64,000 nucleotides of DNA, taken from assembly GCA_030123605.1 (NCBI GenBank), contig CP126123.1:1461001-1525000 (forward strand), in the 5' to 3' direction. A model generated the notes under the pieces. It was given only the letters and a program-made list of their open reading frames with translations. It was not told the origin of the DNA and ran no database searches. A program made the position numbers and the translations under genes. The DNA is from Nitrospira sp. GTDB lineage: Bacteria; Nitrospirota; Nitrospiria; Nitrospirales; Nitrospiraceae. Shown here in pieces: positions 1 to 8,335 of the stretch; position 1 is the first letter of the stretch, and every line of letters begins with the position of its first letter.

Positions 1-32
1 TGAAGGCACCGCAAGGAGGCACCAAGGAAATC

Positions 33-707
33 ATGATTTCGCCTGCACCCTTTACCATCGGACGCAAAAGCGACAACGACCTTTGCCTGGAAGACGGCGC
101 CGTCTCCGGCCACCATGCGCGCATCGTCAAGGTCCAGGAAGTGTTGTTCCTGGAGGATCTCGCGAGCACGAACGGCACGTTCGTCAACGAGCAGAAGATC
201 GACCGGCGACAACTTCAGGACGCCGACAGCATCCGCATCGGCACCCACCGACTGATTTTTCGAGAACACCGACCGACGGAGGTAGACGCGCCGGCGGCAT
301 GCGCCATCCCGCTCACCGACAAAACGGTGGTCGTCTCGGGACCGCCTGCCGGTGAACGTCCGACCGTGGAACAGATGATCGGCCTGGTGGAAATTCTCTC
401 AGGCAAGACCGATCAGCCGCAGTACCACTTGATGAAACACGTCTCGCTGATCGGAGCACAAGACGATGCGGTCATCACGCTCACCGGCTGGTTCGCCCCG
501 AAGACCGCTGCCGTCATCAGCCGCCGAGGCGACGGTTACGTAGTGAGCCAGACGGAGAGCGGGAAACGCATTCTCGTCAACGGCCGGTCCGTTCAAGGCG
601 AGCAGCCGTTGAAACACGCGGACGTGGTGGAAGTGGCCGGCATCACGATGCGGTTTCTCGTACGCGACTTGAGGAAAAGCCCCCGCGTCACCTTCGCAGC
701 CGGTTGA
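33..707 (+). CDS. FHA-domain protein (probably two FHA folds; 5' end may lie before the window)
   Basis: From the ATG at 33 the product is 224 aa. Residues about 5-75 form a clear forkhead-associated phosphothreonine-binding domain with GRKSDND, SGHHARI and STNGTFVN motifs. Residues about 105-215 look like a second, weaker FHA fold (HVSLIGAQDD, AAVISRR, ILVNG, ADVVEVAG). FHA domains bind phosphothreonine peptides in signalling and assembly of complexes. The reading frame stays open to base 3 upstream of this ATG and the upstream residues read plausibly as protein, so the true start may be outside the window. A purine-rich GGAGG lies 15 bases before the ATG, rather far. The gene converges on the next one with an inverted-repeat element between them. 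Confidence 0.85.
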   Translation: MISPAPFTIGRKSDNDLCLEDGAVSGHHARIVKVQEVLFLEDLASTNGTFVNEQKIDRRQLQDADSIRIGTHRLIFREHRPTEVDAPAACAIPLTDKTVVVSGPPAGERPTVEQMIGLVEILSGKTDQPQYHLMKHVSLIGAQDDAVITLTGWFAPKTAAVISRRGDGYVVSQTESGKRILVNGRSVQGEQPLKHADVVEVAGITMRFLVRDLRKSPRVTFAAG

Positions 708-723
708 AGCCGGTCGCCACGGT

Positions 724-1004
724 TAGCTCGCATTACTCATGATGGTTCGTGACGAAACCGCCAAGACGCCACGCGAGGTCCGCGACCCGAAGAATAATGA
801 GCGTCACGTTTGCGGACGCCGCCGAGACGGTGAGGCGGCGGTGTCTTGCATGCGGAGCCCCGAGAGGTCGAGGCATACTTGAATCAGTATGTCGAGGTCA
901 TGAGGGGCGAGCCTGCCCGCTTGGGAGCCGAGAACTCGTTCTCAAGCTCGTCGCAGCGGCGTATCGGAGGTTGCAGTAGAAGCATTCATGAATAATGTGA
1001 GCTA
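724..1004. repeat. Inverted-repeat-bounded element, copy A (281 bp)
   Basis: The ends 724-743 and 985-1004 are imperfect 20-base inverted repeats (17 of 20 match). The outer end reads TAGCTCGCATTACTCATGAT. The interior shares clear blocks with the element at 52725-52939, including a hairpin CATACT/AGTATG at 874-879 and 886-891. It lies between convergent genes and has no convincing coding capacity. It is about 66 bp longer than copy B. The right end supplies the stop codon of the minus-strand gene that follows. It could be a MITE-like or REP-like element; no transposase is attached. Confidence 0.8.
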
Positions 1005-1610
1005 GTTGAGCAACCGGCCGCGTTTCGGCAGGAATTGAAAACACTGCTCCGAGACTTCCTGGGCATGCGCTTCCAAGCATTGGACGATCGCCCCTCCGCC
1101 TGACGGCACGTCACGGCAAAACCGTCGGCGGTCGGCTTCGCAAGCCGCACGCAGATGCTGCAGGTTCTCTTTCATCCGCACGAGTCGTTCACGTAGGATC
1201 GGCTGGCAGGGAGCGGACAATTGCGATGCCTTCCGCTGGAGGCAGGCTCGCCGGTCCCCTTCGTCCTCGGGACACAGCGTATCGATCTCCATGTCGCACT
1301 TGACATCCATCCCCGGAGAAACACGTACGGCGTCGACGGCAGACCGTTCCAACGGTCCGGAGCGAGATGGGAGCGACGTCTCATCCGCCATTGTCGAAAG
1401 AACCGCAGGATCCGGCGAAGGTGAAGCGGGAAGACTGGTCGGCGGAGCGGATTGCGGCGGCGGTTCCGGAACAGGTACGACCGGCGAGAACTCGGGCTGG
1501 CTGTCGTTCTGAGGCAACAGGTAGATGACGAGGCCCCAGACTGCACCCAACACCACGCAGCTGAGCAGGGTGACGATGACGATGGCGCCAAATCGAGATG
1601 GGCCGTTCAA
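1002..1610 (-). CDS. Membrane-anchored cysteine-rich repeat protein
   Basis: The 202-aa product has one N-terminal membrane segment (about residues 9-32), then a Pro/Ser-rich linker (about 38-85) and a C-terminal Cys-rich domain. Six or more Cys fall in two repeats of the form C-x7-C ... C-L ... C (VKCDMEIDTLCPED; AACEADRRRFCRDV), as in the Golgi GLG1-type Cys-rich repeat family that is common in bacterial exported proteins. It probably sits in the inner membrane with the Cys domain outside. Its function is unknown. The TAG stop at 1002-1004 lies inside the terminal repeat of the adjacent element, so the original C-terminus may have been altered. Confidence 0.75.
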   Translation of the reverse strand: MNGPSRFGAIVIVTLLSCVVLGAVWGLVIYLLPQNDSQPEFSPVVPVPEPPPQSAPPTSLPASPSPDPAVLSTMADETSLPSRSGPLERSAVDAVRVSPGMDVKCDMEIDTLCPEDEGDRRACLQRKASQLSAPCQPILRERLVRMKENLQHLRAACEADRRRFCRDVPSGGGAIVQCLEAHAQEVSEQCFQFLPKRGRLLN

Positions 1611-1664
1611 GAAGCTCCTCGATGACGGGGGAATCGATCTCGCCCGACGCCCTGCAAACCGGCG

Positions 1665-2678
1665 TCAGTTCTCCGGGGCTTCGACGATGTGGTTTTCGAA
1701 TCGCGTGCAGCCTTCGGCGAGCAACCGGTTCGTGAGCATTTCCCCCGGCCACTCGATCGGAAGGTCGGCCGTGAACACCCACACATCAGGCGACGTCCAC
1801 ACGGGGCCGTGATCCTCCGGCAATTCCGGATCGAAGAGATCCGTCCAGACCGGCATGTAGACCCCGTTTCCGCATTGCGTATGCAAGTGCACGATCGTGC
1901 GGGCCCGCACCATGGGATCGAGGTCGCGCCATACGGCCGCGGTTTCGTCGGCCAGGCGGTGGAGCCGCACGGCATTCTGCGCATCGAACAGGGCATAGGA
2001 AGCGTAGACCGGCACCTCCAAGGTGTCCGGCGCCAGGGCCAACTCGGCGCATTGTTCGACGAGGCCTTCCAACAGCGCGCGGCGCGCCGGTTCTTCCAAC
2101 GAATCCGGCAACCCCGGATCGGGCATACCGATCAACTGGAAGAAGAGAAACGCGGTGTTTTCCACCGGCGGATAGAGACGGGACGCGATCGCCTGGGTAC
2201 GTTGCGAATCTGCGATGCTCGCCAGGTGCTCGTTCAGCGCCTGCAACGTCAACCCTTCGAGGGTCGCATCGGTCAAGAGGCGAGGCTCGACCCGCACGAC
2301 GACTCCGGCCGGAACCTGCAGATGCCGATGAAGCAAGTCCGCCGTGGCCACGGGATCGATCTTCAAACCCAGCGGATGCCCCAGATTGGCCTGCAACGGC
2401 AGCTCCAAGGCCGCCATCAGGGCGTAGGCATTCTTTTCGTCGTCGGGTCCGTCCATGATGACGGCGCACGAAGCCTCCGCCACCAAATCGAACATCCATT
2501 CCGCCATCTCCTCGTCGAGCGCCGCCAGGACCGTCAGCAAATCCTGTTCACGGCCCTGCTCGATAAAGGCCTGCAATGTATCGATGGCGGCATCGGTGTC
2601 GCCGTGGTCATGGCGACGGGCATTGATCAGATGGATCAAATCCCGCGTCAGCGGATCGGGTCGCGACCAACTCAACAT
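1665..2678 (-). CDS. Conserved hypothetical protein, 337 aa
   Basis: I do not recognise this family. The product is 337 aa, acidic, with no signal peptide or membrane segment, so it is probably cytoplasmic. It is rich in alpha-helix-type Leu/Ala patterns (DLLTVLAALDEEMAEWMFDL; RRALLEGLVEQCAELAL) and has a Trp-rich C-terminal part (PVWTSPDVWVFTADLPIEWP). It loosely resembles the DUF2863-type proteins of beta-proteobacteria, but this is a weak impression. Base composition matches its neighbours, and a long open frame on the opposite strand is an overlap artefact. It lies 54 bases upstream of the Cys-rich gene on the same strand. Confidence 0.65.
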   Translation of the reverse strand: MLSWSRPDPLTRDLIHLINARRHDHGDTDAAIDTLQAFIEQGREQDLLTVLAALDEEMAEWMFDLVAEASCAVIMDGPDDEKNAYALMAALELPLQANLGHPLGLKIDPVATADLLHRHLQVPAGVVVRVEPRLLTDATLEGLTLQALNEHLASIADSQRTQAIASRLYPPVENTAFLFFQLIGMPDPGLPDSLEEPARRALLEGLVEQCAELALAPDTLEVPVYASYALFDAQNAVRLHRLADETAAVWRDLDPMVRARTIVHLHTQCGNGVYMPVWTDLFDPELPEDHGPVWTSPDVWVFTADLPIEWPGEMLTNRLLAEGCTRFENHIVEAPEN

Positions 2679-2840
2679 GGCCGACCTCCCTCGTTGATGC
2701 GAACTCGCGCTCTCAGAGATCCGTTCATTCTGTCGTCCATGTTGCCAAACTTTCCAACACGTGGCAAGCGCGAATGTGGTTCGCCGTCGGCCTCACCGGA
2801 GCGCCGTTTCGTACGGCCTCGCCGCATCAAGCCCGACACC

Positions 2841-3254
2841 TCATTCTCCGATGACCTTGACCAGCACGCGCTTGCGTCGCCGCCCATCGAACTCACCGTA
2901 AAAGATTTGTTCCCACGGCCCGAAATCCAATTTCCCACCCGTGATCGCAACCACCACTTCCCGCCCCATGAGCTGCCGCTTGATGTGTGCGTCGCCGTTG
3001 TCTTCGCCGGTCTCGTTATGGCGATAGGTCGCGTCATGCGGAGCGAGCCGTTCGAGAAACCTGTCGTAATCTTCGAGCAACCCAGCCTCGTCGTCGTTGA
3101 TATAGACGCTGGCGGTGATATGCATCGCGTTTACCAACACCATCCCTTCGCGCACGCCGCTCTTTCGCACCGCATCCTCGACTTGCCCGGTAATATTGAG
3201 ATAGGCGCGTCTGGTTTTCGTTTCGAACCACAACTCCTCGCGATAGGACTTCAT
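2841..3254 (-). CDS. yjbQ: YjbQ/UPF0047 family protein
   Basis: The 137-aa product matches the YjbQ (UPF0047) family, reported to have weak thiamine-phosphate synthase-like activity. Family landmarks are [14 protein letters not shown], an acidic segment with [20 protein letters not shown], and the C-terminal [16 protein letters not shown]. The frame is open far upstream, but similarity starts only at [10 protein letters not shown], so the ATG at 3252-3254 is the start. The length is normal for the family. A His-rich active-site-like set (HIT, HD, RHN, HIK) is intact. Confidence 0.88.
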   Translation of the reverse strand: MKSYREELWFETKTRRAYLNITGQVEDAVRKSGVREGMVLVNAMHITASVYINDDEAGLLEDYDRFLERLAPHDATYRHNETGEDNGDAHIKRQLMGREVVVAITGGKLDFGPWEQIFYGEFDGRRRKRVLVKVIGE

Positions 3255-3472
3255 GCGACTCTGCACCCAGGGTGGTGCACGATTCTGCAACGAGGATGTT
3301 CGAACTTGCAAGCCCTTGCCCATACCGTGACGGCACCGGGCGGTCGATTTTGCCGTGCCTCCGAAGCCTCGACCAATCTCTCCCCGATGCGCCCGCGAGT
3401 GTTCAGTGTTCACGGCGGCACGAAACGTCTCGCCGGCGGAGGTCGATCGGTCCGCCGTTTTCCGGAACGGAT

Positions 3473-3501
3473 TTGACAGGGCGGAGGGGCAGTGATAAGT
3501 A
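3473..3501 (+). promoter_or_regulatory. Candidate sigma-70 promoter upstream of the SH3-like gene
   Basis: A perfect -35 TTGACA at 3473-3478 is followed 15-17 bases later by a weak -10 (GATAAG or TAAGTA, 3494-3501). It lies about 50 bases before the chosen start at 3550. The rest of 3255-3549 shows no gene. Only the -35 is convincing. Confidence 0.35.
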
Positions 3502-3549
3502 CCTAGGAATGGACACTCCGTGGCACTGTTCGGACGAGGAGGTTCTCCG

Positions 3550-4227
3550 ATGATTGCTTCTGCGGGCGTTCCTGCGACAGGCAACGAGTGGACGAACCGG
3601 TGGCTCCTGTTCGCACAGCAACCCGATCCGGATCTGGATTTCACCGATGAAGACCTGGACGAAACCATGCCACCTCCCCCTCCGATGAAAGAACCCAAGC
3701 AATCCGGAAAACGGCCGCTTCTCTGGATCGTCTTGCTCTTGCTATTGGGAGGGATCGGCTATGTGGCCATGGACCCGGACGGGGCCATGCAGCTCGTAGC
3801 GCCCTACCTCGAGGATGGTCAGGAAACCGCTCAGCCTGCTGCGCAGCGTCCTTCGCCTAGAACGCCATCTCCGGCGACCGTTCCATCCGAGACGGTTGAA
3901 GCCGGTACTCCGGCCTCCTTGATGACGCCTCCTTCGACACCGGTGACACCCACGGCGAAAGCTGCACCTCCGGTCGTGAACGTCGCCGGCCCGCTGTTTT
4001 CAGAAGGGCAACGGGTGACGGTCGTCGCGGATCCGAGCCGACCGAAGTCCCCCGTACCGCTGCTCGTCGATTCTGTCGGCACGAACACCGGCACGACCCT
4101 GCCGGTGTCTACCACGCTCATCGTGTTGGACGGTGATTACCAGAAAAACGGCTGGGTCTATGCCGTGCGAACCCAAAACGGCCGGAAAGGGTGGATCCCG
4201 GAACGAAACTTGAAACTCAAGCGCTGA
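3550..4227 (+). CDS. Single-pass membrane protein with C-terminal SH3-like domain
   Basis: The 225-aa product has an acidic cytoplasmic N-terminus (about 1-60), a membrane segment ([20 protein letters not shown]), a Pro/Thr/Ser-rich linker and a C-terminal bacterial SH3-like domain (about 155-225; [40 protein letters not shown]). SH3-like domains of this kind usually bind cell-wall or protein ligands in the periplasm. ATG 3550 was chosen over an upstream in-frame start at 3520 because AGGAGG lies 7 bases before it. A strong terminator follows. Function is otherwise unknown. Confidence 0.75.
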   Translation: MIASAGVPATGNEWTNRWLLFAQQPDPDLDFTDEDLDETMPPPPPMKEPKQSGKRPLLWIVLLLLLGGIGYVAMDPDGAMQLVAPYLEDGQETAQPAAQRPSPRTPSPATVPSETVEAGTPASLMTPPSTPVTPTAKAAPPVVNVAGPLFSEGQRVTVVADPSRPKSPVPLLVDSVGTNTGTTLPVSTTLIVLDGDYQKNGWVYAVRTQNGRKGWIPERNLKLKR

Positions 4228-4251
4228 ACAGAAGCCACCGTTCTTCCTTGC

Positions 4252-4293
4252 GACGGCCCGTTCCCCCCATGGAACGGGCCGTCGTCTTTTTTT
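4252..4293 (+). terminator. Rho-independent terminator
   Basis: A perfect 13-bp stem (4252-4264 with 4271-4283, GACGGCCCGTTCC) with a 6-base loop is followed by a run of eight T at 4285-4293. It ends the SH3-protein transcript before the next operon. Confidence 0.92.
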
Positions 4294-4315
4294 CATCCGC
4301 ACTCTCTTGGTATCT

Positions 4316-4324
4316 TGTTATAAT
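4316..4324 (+). promoter_or_regulatory. Extended -10 promoter of the HAD-hopanoid operon
   Basis: TATAAT at 4319-4324 is preceded by TG at the extended -10 position (TGTTATAAT). No good -35 is visible. It lies between the terminator and the ATG at 4390, giving a leader of about 60 bases. Confidence 0.5.
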
Positions 4325-4389
4325 GCCGCGCCCGTACGGACGACACATCGACAGCTTCGACGGACCTTCGGAGACAAGCACACGAGACC

Positions 4390-5097
4390 ATGAGCGAATT
4401 ACGCGCCGTCATTTTCGATTTCGACGGGGTTATTGCCCATACCGAACCCTTGCACTTTGCCGCCCTTAGACAGATCTTGGCCAGCGTCGACATCCCCCTC
4501 ACGGAAACGGAGTACTATGCCGACTATCTGGGATTCGACGATCGCGGATGTTTCACAGCAGCCCTACAGGCACACCGACGCCCCCTGTCTCCTGCGCTGC
4601 TCACCGAATTGATGGAACAAAAGGCCCGCGCCTACCTGACCGCCGTCAAACAAGAGCTGGCGATCTTTCCCGGCGTACGCGAATTCATCCGTGAAGCGGC
4701 CGAGCGATACAAGCTCGCCATCGCCTCCGGCGCTCTGCGGAACGAAATCGAGTTGATCCTGGATGAGGCCGGCCTGCGCAAGGCGTTTCACCACATTACG
4801 AGCGCCGAGGACGTCGCCAGGGGCAAACCGGCGCCGGACCCCTTTCTCCACGCCCTGGCCGGTCTGAATCGGCAATCGGATCAGACCGCGCTGACGCCGG
4901 GAGATTGCCTGGTCGTTGAAGATTCCCTGCCCGGCATCAGGGCGGCGCGCGCCGCAGGTATGAAGGTCTTGGCCGTCGCCAACACGCATGGAGTGCAGGA
5001 TCTCGGAGAAGCCGACGCCGTTACCCATTCCCTGGCAGACACCAGGCTGTTGGAGCTGCAGGGCCGTCTATGGGGAAGGGGGCAGGGGTCGGCATGA
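4390..5097 (+). CDS. HAD-superfamily hydrolase (phosphoglycolate phosphatase / beta-phosphoglucomutase-like)
   Basis: The 235-aa product is a class I HAD phosphatase. The nucleophile motif FDFDGVIAHTEPLH is at residues 9-22, motif II Ser/Thr near AIASGAL, the Lys motif near ARGKPAPDPF, and the motif IV acidic pair VVEDSLPGI. All catalytic positions look intact. The substrate cannot be told from sequence; sugar phosphates or phosphoglycolate are usual. It is the first gene of an operon in which each stop overlaps the next start by four bases (ATGA), so translation is probably coupled to the downstream binding protein and hopanoid genes. Confidence 0.88.
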   Translation: MSELRAVIFDFDGVIAHTEPLHFAALRQILASVDIPLTETEYYADYLGFDDRGCFTAALQAHRRPLSPALLTELMEQKARAYLTAVKQELAIFPGVREFIREAAERYKLAIASGALRNEIELILDEAGLRKAFHHITSAEDVARGKPAPDPFLHALAGLNRQSDQTALTPGDCLVVEDSLPGIRAARAAGMKVLAVANTHGVQDLGEADAVTHSLADTRLLELQGRLWGRGQGSA

Positions 5098-6038
5098 GAA
5101 TTTGTTCATTGGTACCGGGAGCGACGGAAGTCGTCGCGGCGCTCGGGTGCCGACAAGACTTGGTCGGCATCAGCCATGAATGTGACTATCCGCCAGGCCT
5201 TGCCCATGTCCCCGTGATGGTGCGTCCGCGTGTCGAAAGCCGGCGACTCTCCAGCGCCCAGATCGACGAGCAGGTGGGCTCCCTGCTCTCGGACGGTACG
5301 AGCCTGTATGAACTGGACGGACCGCAGCTTCTGGCGGCGCAACCGGACCTGATCATTGCGCAGGATCTGTGCGACGTGTGCGCCGTGACTCCCGCACAGT
5401 TGGATCGGGTCATCCGTACCCTTTCGCCGGCGCCTCGCATGGTCACTCTCAATCCGCAGCGGCTCGACGACATCCTGCAAGACATCGTCACTCTCGGGAG
5501 GGCGTTGGGACAGGAAGGTACCGGGGCACAATTTGCGACTGAACTGCGCGGCAGGCTTGATGCCGTTCGCGCCAAGGTGGCTTCCGAAACGGTTCGTCCC
5601 AGGGTCGCCTGCCTCGAATGGCTCTCTCCTCTCTATACCGCAGGCCATTGGGTTCCCGATATGGTAGACGCTGCGGGAGGCCTCGATGTCTTGGCGACCG
5701 CCGGTACGGCTTCTCGAAAAACGGATTGGGGCACATTGTCCGCCGCCGCTCCGGATATCATCGTGCTCATGCCCTGCGGATTTACCGTCGAGCGCACGAG
5801 GACCGAACTCGCACCTGTCACAGCACAACCGCAGTGGAAAGATCTTCCGGCCGTCCGGCACGGCGCAGTCTATCTGGTCGATGCCCTGTCCTACTTCAGC
5901 CGCCCCGGGCCTCGTTTGATCAACGGCGTGGAACAGTTGGCCGCCATCTTCCACCCGGCCTGTTTCGGCCACCGGCTTCCATCCGCCGTCGAACGACTCG
6001 AAGGACGGACAACCCTGCCCCATATGATGCCGCGATGA
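5094..6038 (+). CDS. BtuF-like periplasmic-binding-fold protein (cobalamin/iron-siderophore type)
   Basis: The 314-aa product has the helical-backbone metal-receptor fold of BtuF/FhuD/TroA-like ABC substrate-binding proteins (RICSLVPGATEVVAALGC at the start; DIIVLMPCGF, LINGVEQLAAIFHP at the end). The start at 5094 overlaps the previous stop (ATGA). At this start no export signal is apparent: the protein begins directly at the first beta strand. It may therefore act in the cytoplasm, as do some cobalamin-binding relatives. CDVCAV is a Cys pair that might bind metal. No permease or ATPase partner is nearby. Confidence 0.8.
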   Translation: MRICSLVPGATEVVAALGCRQDLVGISHECDYPPGLAHVPVMVRPRVESRRLSSAQIDEQVGSLLSDGTSLYELDGPQLLAAQPDLIIAQDLCDVCAVTPAQLDRVIRTLSPAPRMVTLNPQRLDDILQDIVTLGRALGQEGTGAQFATELRGRLDAVRAKVASETVRPRVACLEWLSPLYTAGHWVPDMVDAAGGLDVLATAGTASRKTDWGTLSAAAPDIIVLMPCGFTVERTRTELAPVTAQPQWKDLPAVRHGAVYLVDALSYFSRPGPRLINGVEQLAAIFHPACFGHRLPSAVERLEGRTTLPHMMPR

Positions 6039-6910
6039 TGACCTTCACCGACGCCCAGACCTACTGCACGACCCTCACGAAAAAGAGCGGGAGCAACTTT
6101 TATTACTCGTTCCTGTTTCTGCCGAAAGCGCGCCGTGAGGCCATGTACACGGTCTATGCCTTCTGCAAAGAAGTGGACAACGCCGTCGACGAGCCGCCCG
6201 CAGGAAGCCGTCCGCAGGAGGAACTGGCGCGCTGGCGGCGGGAACTGACCGCGGCCTACGAGGGCAAACCGACCTTTCCCGTGACCATCAGCCTTGCCAA
6301 ACATGTCCGTGACCTGTCGATTCCTCAGGCGTACTTCGAAGAACTCATCAAGGGCGTTGAAATGGATCTGAGCAGGACGCGCTATGCCACCTTCGAAGAG
6401 TTGTCTCTGTATTGTTATCGAGTGGCCTCCGTCGTCGGCTTGATTTGTCTGCACGTCTTCGGGACGACCTCTCCCCGCGCTCAGGACTACGCCGTCAATC
6501 TCGGCATGGCCTTCCAACTGACCAACATTCTTCGCGACCTCGGCAACGACGCCGAATGCGGTCGCGTGTACCTGCCCCAAGAAGACCTCGCACGGTTCAC
6601 GTACCGGGAAGAGGATCTCCTGCACCGGCGTTACACGCCCGGATTCACCGACCTCATGAAGTTTGAAGTCGGCCGCGCGCAGGAATTTTACGCCAAGGCG
6701 GCGCGGGCACTCGCATCGTTGTCCGGGGCGGAGCGCCGAGCCCTGACGGTGGCGGAGATCATGCGTGGGGTGTACAGCCGAATCCTGCAACGCATCGAAC
6801 AATCCGGATATCGCGTGTTGGGCGACCGGGTCACCTTGTCTCCCAGCCACAGGCTGGCCGTGGCGGCCGGTGTGTGGCTGCAATCTCGCCTCCCCTCTGC
6901 GGCTCCATGA
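6035..6910 (+). CDS. hpnD: Presqualene diphosphate synthase HpnD
   Basis: The 291-aa product belongs to the squalene/phytoene synthase family. Residues near the N-terminus (SNFYYSFLFLPKARREAMYT, then FCKEVDNAVDE) carry the first Asp-rich motif, and NILRDLGNDAECGRVYLPQED carries the second. This arrangement fits HpnD, which joins two farnesyl diphosphates to presqualene diphosphate in hopanoid synthesis. ATG 6035 overlaps the upstream TGA. The partner desaturase HpnE follows with a four-base overlap. HpnC, the usual third enzyme, is not in the window. Confidence 0.9.
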   Translation: MMTFTDAQTYCTTLTKKSGSNFYYSFLFLPKARREAMYTVYAFCKEVDNAVDEPPAGSRPQEELARWRRELTAAYEGKPTFPVTISLAKHVRDLSIPQAYFEELIKGVEMDLSRTRYATFEELSLYCYRVASVVGLICLHVFGTTSPRAQDYAVNLGMAFQLTNILRDLGNDAECGRVYLPQEDLARFTYREEDLLHRRYTPGFTDLMKFEVGRAQEFYAKAARALASLSGAERRALTVAEIMRGVYSRILQRIEQSGYRVLGDRVTLSPSHRLAVAAGVWLQSRLPSAAP

Positions 6911-8208
6911 GCGGGACGGTCCTCATCCTCGGCGGAGGCATCGCCGGACTGACCGCGGCCTTGCAGTTACGTACCAAAGGCCATGCCGTCACGGTGATCG
7001 AACAGACCGCCAAGGTCGGAGGCCGCCTCTGCCACGCGCCGCCGCCTCTGCTTCTGGAAGCTCACCAAGCCACCTGGGCCTTACTCGACAACCTCGACCA
7101 AGCAGCCGCCGCCCGGCGGCATCGGCATACCCCGCTTGAATTCCTGCAATCGACCGGCGCCCGCATCCAATTCCTACACCTGCCCTTGCCGTCGCCGCTC
7201 AATACGTTGCTCGGCACGACCCTCTTTCAAGGGCTGTCGATGCGGGACCGCTGGCACCTGCTCTCCTTCCTCGAACGGACGTGGGAACAGGACCCTCCGT
7301 TGCCGAACGATCTCGATCTCCGTGTCGCCGATGAATGGCTCGCGAGCATCGGCCAGTCTGAGAGCGCGAGGCGAGGAGTCTGGAACAGTCTGGCCCGCCT
7401 GTTGCTGGGCGCGGCGCTGCCCCAGGTCTCGGCAGCCCTGTTCATGCGGACCCTGCGGCGGTGTTTCTTGACTGGCGCCAAGGCGACGAAACTGACCATC
7501 CCGCCCCATGGAGCACATTCGTTTCTGGTCGCGCCGCTCAGGACTCGCCTCGAGACGATGGGCGTGCAGTTTCGGCTGAACAGCACCGCGACTCAACTGC
7601 GTTTCGAACGCGATCGTCTCACGCGGGTCGACCTGGCCGACCACACCGGACTCACCGCCGACTGGTACATCACCGCGCTGCCGCGCCACGGGCTGACGCC
7701 TCTGCTGCCGGAGCGAATCGTGACCCATTACGCCTACTTTCAACAACTCAGCCGCCTGCGCGAATCGCCGTTCATGATGGTGTGCTTACACCTGGATCAG
7801 CCGACGGAACGGACCCAGATCGTTCTCCTCGAACGCAACACGTTCCATTGGATGATCCGGCATCCGGATCGAGAACTGCACGAAGAGGCGACCGTCGTCT
7901 GGGCCGTCGCGGTGGCTGAGCCGGATCTGTCGGCACAAGACGACGGTGAGCTCGTTCGCCTCGCGCTGGAAGACCTGGCGACGGCGTTCCCTGCCGGGTC
8001 GCCTCCACGCCTCATCGAGTCGCAGATCGTTCGGCTTCCGCAGGCCGTGCTCACACCGGAGCCGGGGGCGCAACAGTGCCGGCCGCTACCGAAGAGTCCA
8101 TTCGTCAATTTTTTTGTCGCCGGCGCCTGGACCGATACAGGCTGGCCGGCCAACCTGGAGTCGGCGGTTCTCAGCGGCCAGCGCTGCGCCGAGGCGATTC
8201 CTTCCTAA
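6907..8208 (+). CDS. hpnE: Squalene-associated FAD-dependent desaturase HpnE
   Basis: The 433-aa product has an N-terminal dinucleotide-binding fold (VLILGGGIAGLTAALQL, then E at the end of strand 2 and GGRLC). It ends with the amine-oxidase/desaturase FAD motif (FVAGAWTDTGWPANLESAV). In the HpnCDE pathway HpnE reduces hydroxysqualene to squalene. The ATG at 6907 overlaps the hpnD stop by four bases; the earlier in-frame start at 6874 would overlap hpnD more and was rejected. It is the last gene of the operon. Confidence 0.9.
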   Translation: MSGTVLILGGGIAGLTAALQLRTKGHAVTVIEQTAKVGGRLCHAPPPLLLEAHQATWALLDNLDQAAAARRHRHTPLEFLQSTGARIQFLHLPLPSPLNTLLGTTLFQGLSMRDRWHLLSFLERTWEQDPPLPNDLDLRVADEWLASIGQSESARRGVWNSLARLLLGAALPQVSAALFMRTLRRCFLTGAKATKLTIPPHGAHSFLVAPLRTRLETMGVQFRLNSTATQLRFERDRLTRVDLADHTGLTADWYITALPRHGLTPLLPERIVTHYAYFQQLSRLRESPFMMVCLHLDQPTERTQIVLLERNTFHWMIRHPDRELHEEATVVWAVAVAEPDLSAQDDGELVRLALEDLATAFPAGSPPRLIESQIVRLPQAVLTPEPGAQQCRPLPKSPFVNFFVAGAWTDTGWPANLESAVLSGQRCAEAIPS

Positions 8209-8335
8209 ACTTCGAAGTCTTCTCGCCCCGGCAACCGTTCAAATCGTACCCTGAACCCAGAGCCGCCGTCTTACGACATTGACATGCCTCAAGCCCCGCG
8301 ACTAAGATTCGGCGCAGCATTTGCTTAATGACCCC

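Noticed and set aside
1689..3476. 595-codon open frame on the plus strand
   Set aside because: It is antisense to the unrecognised 337-aa gene and yjbQ. The product is Arg/His/Gln-rich without family motifs, as expected for a GC-rich antisense frame.
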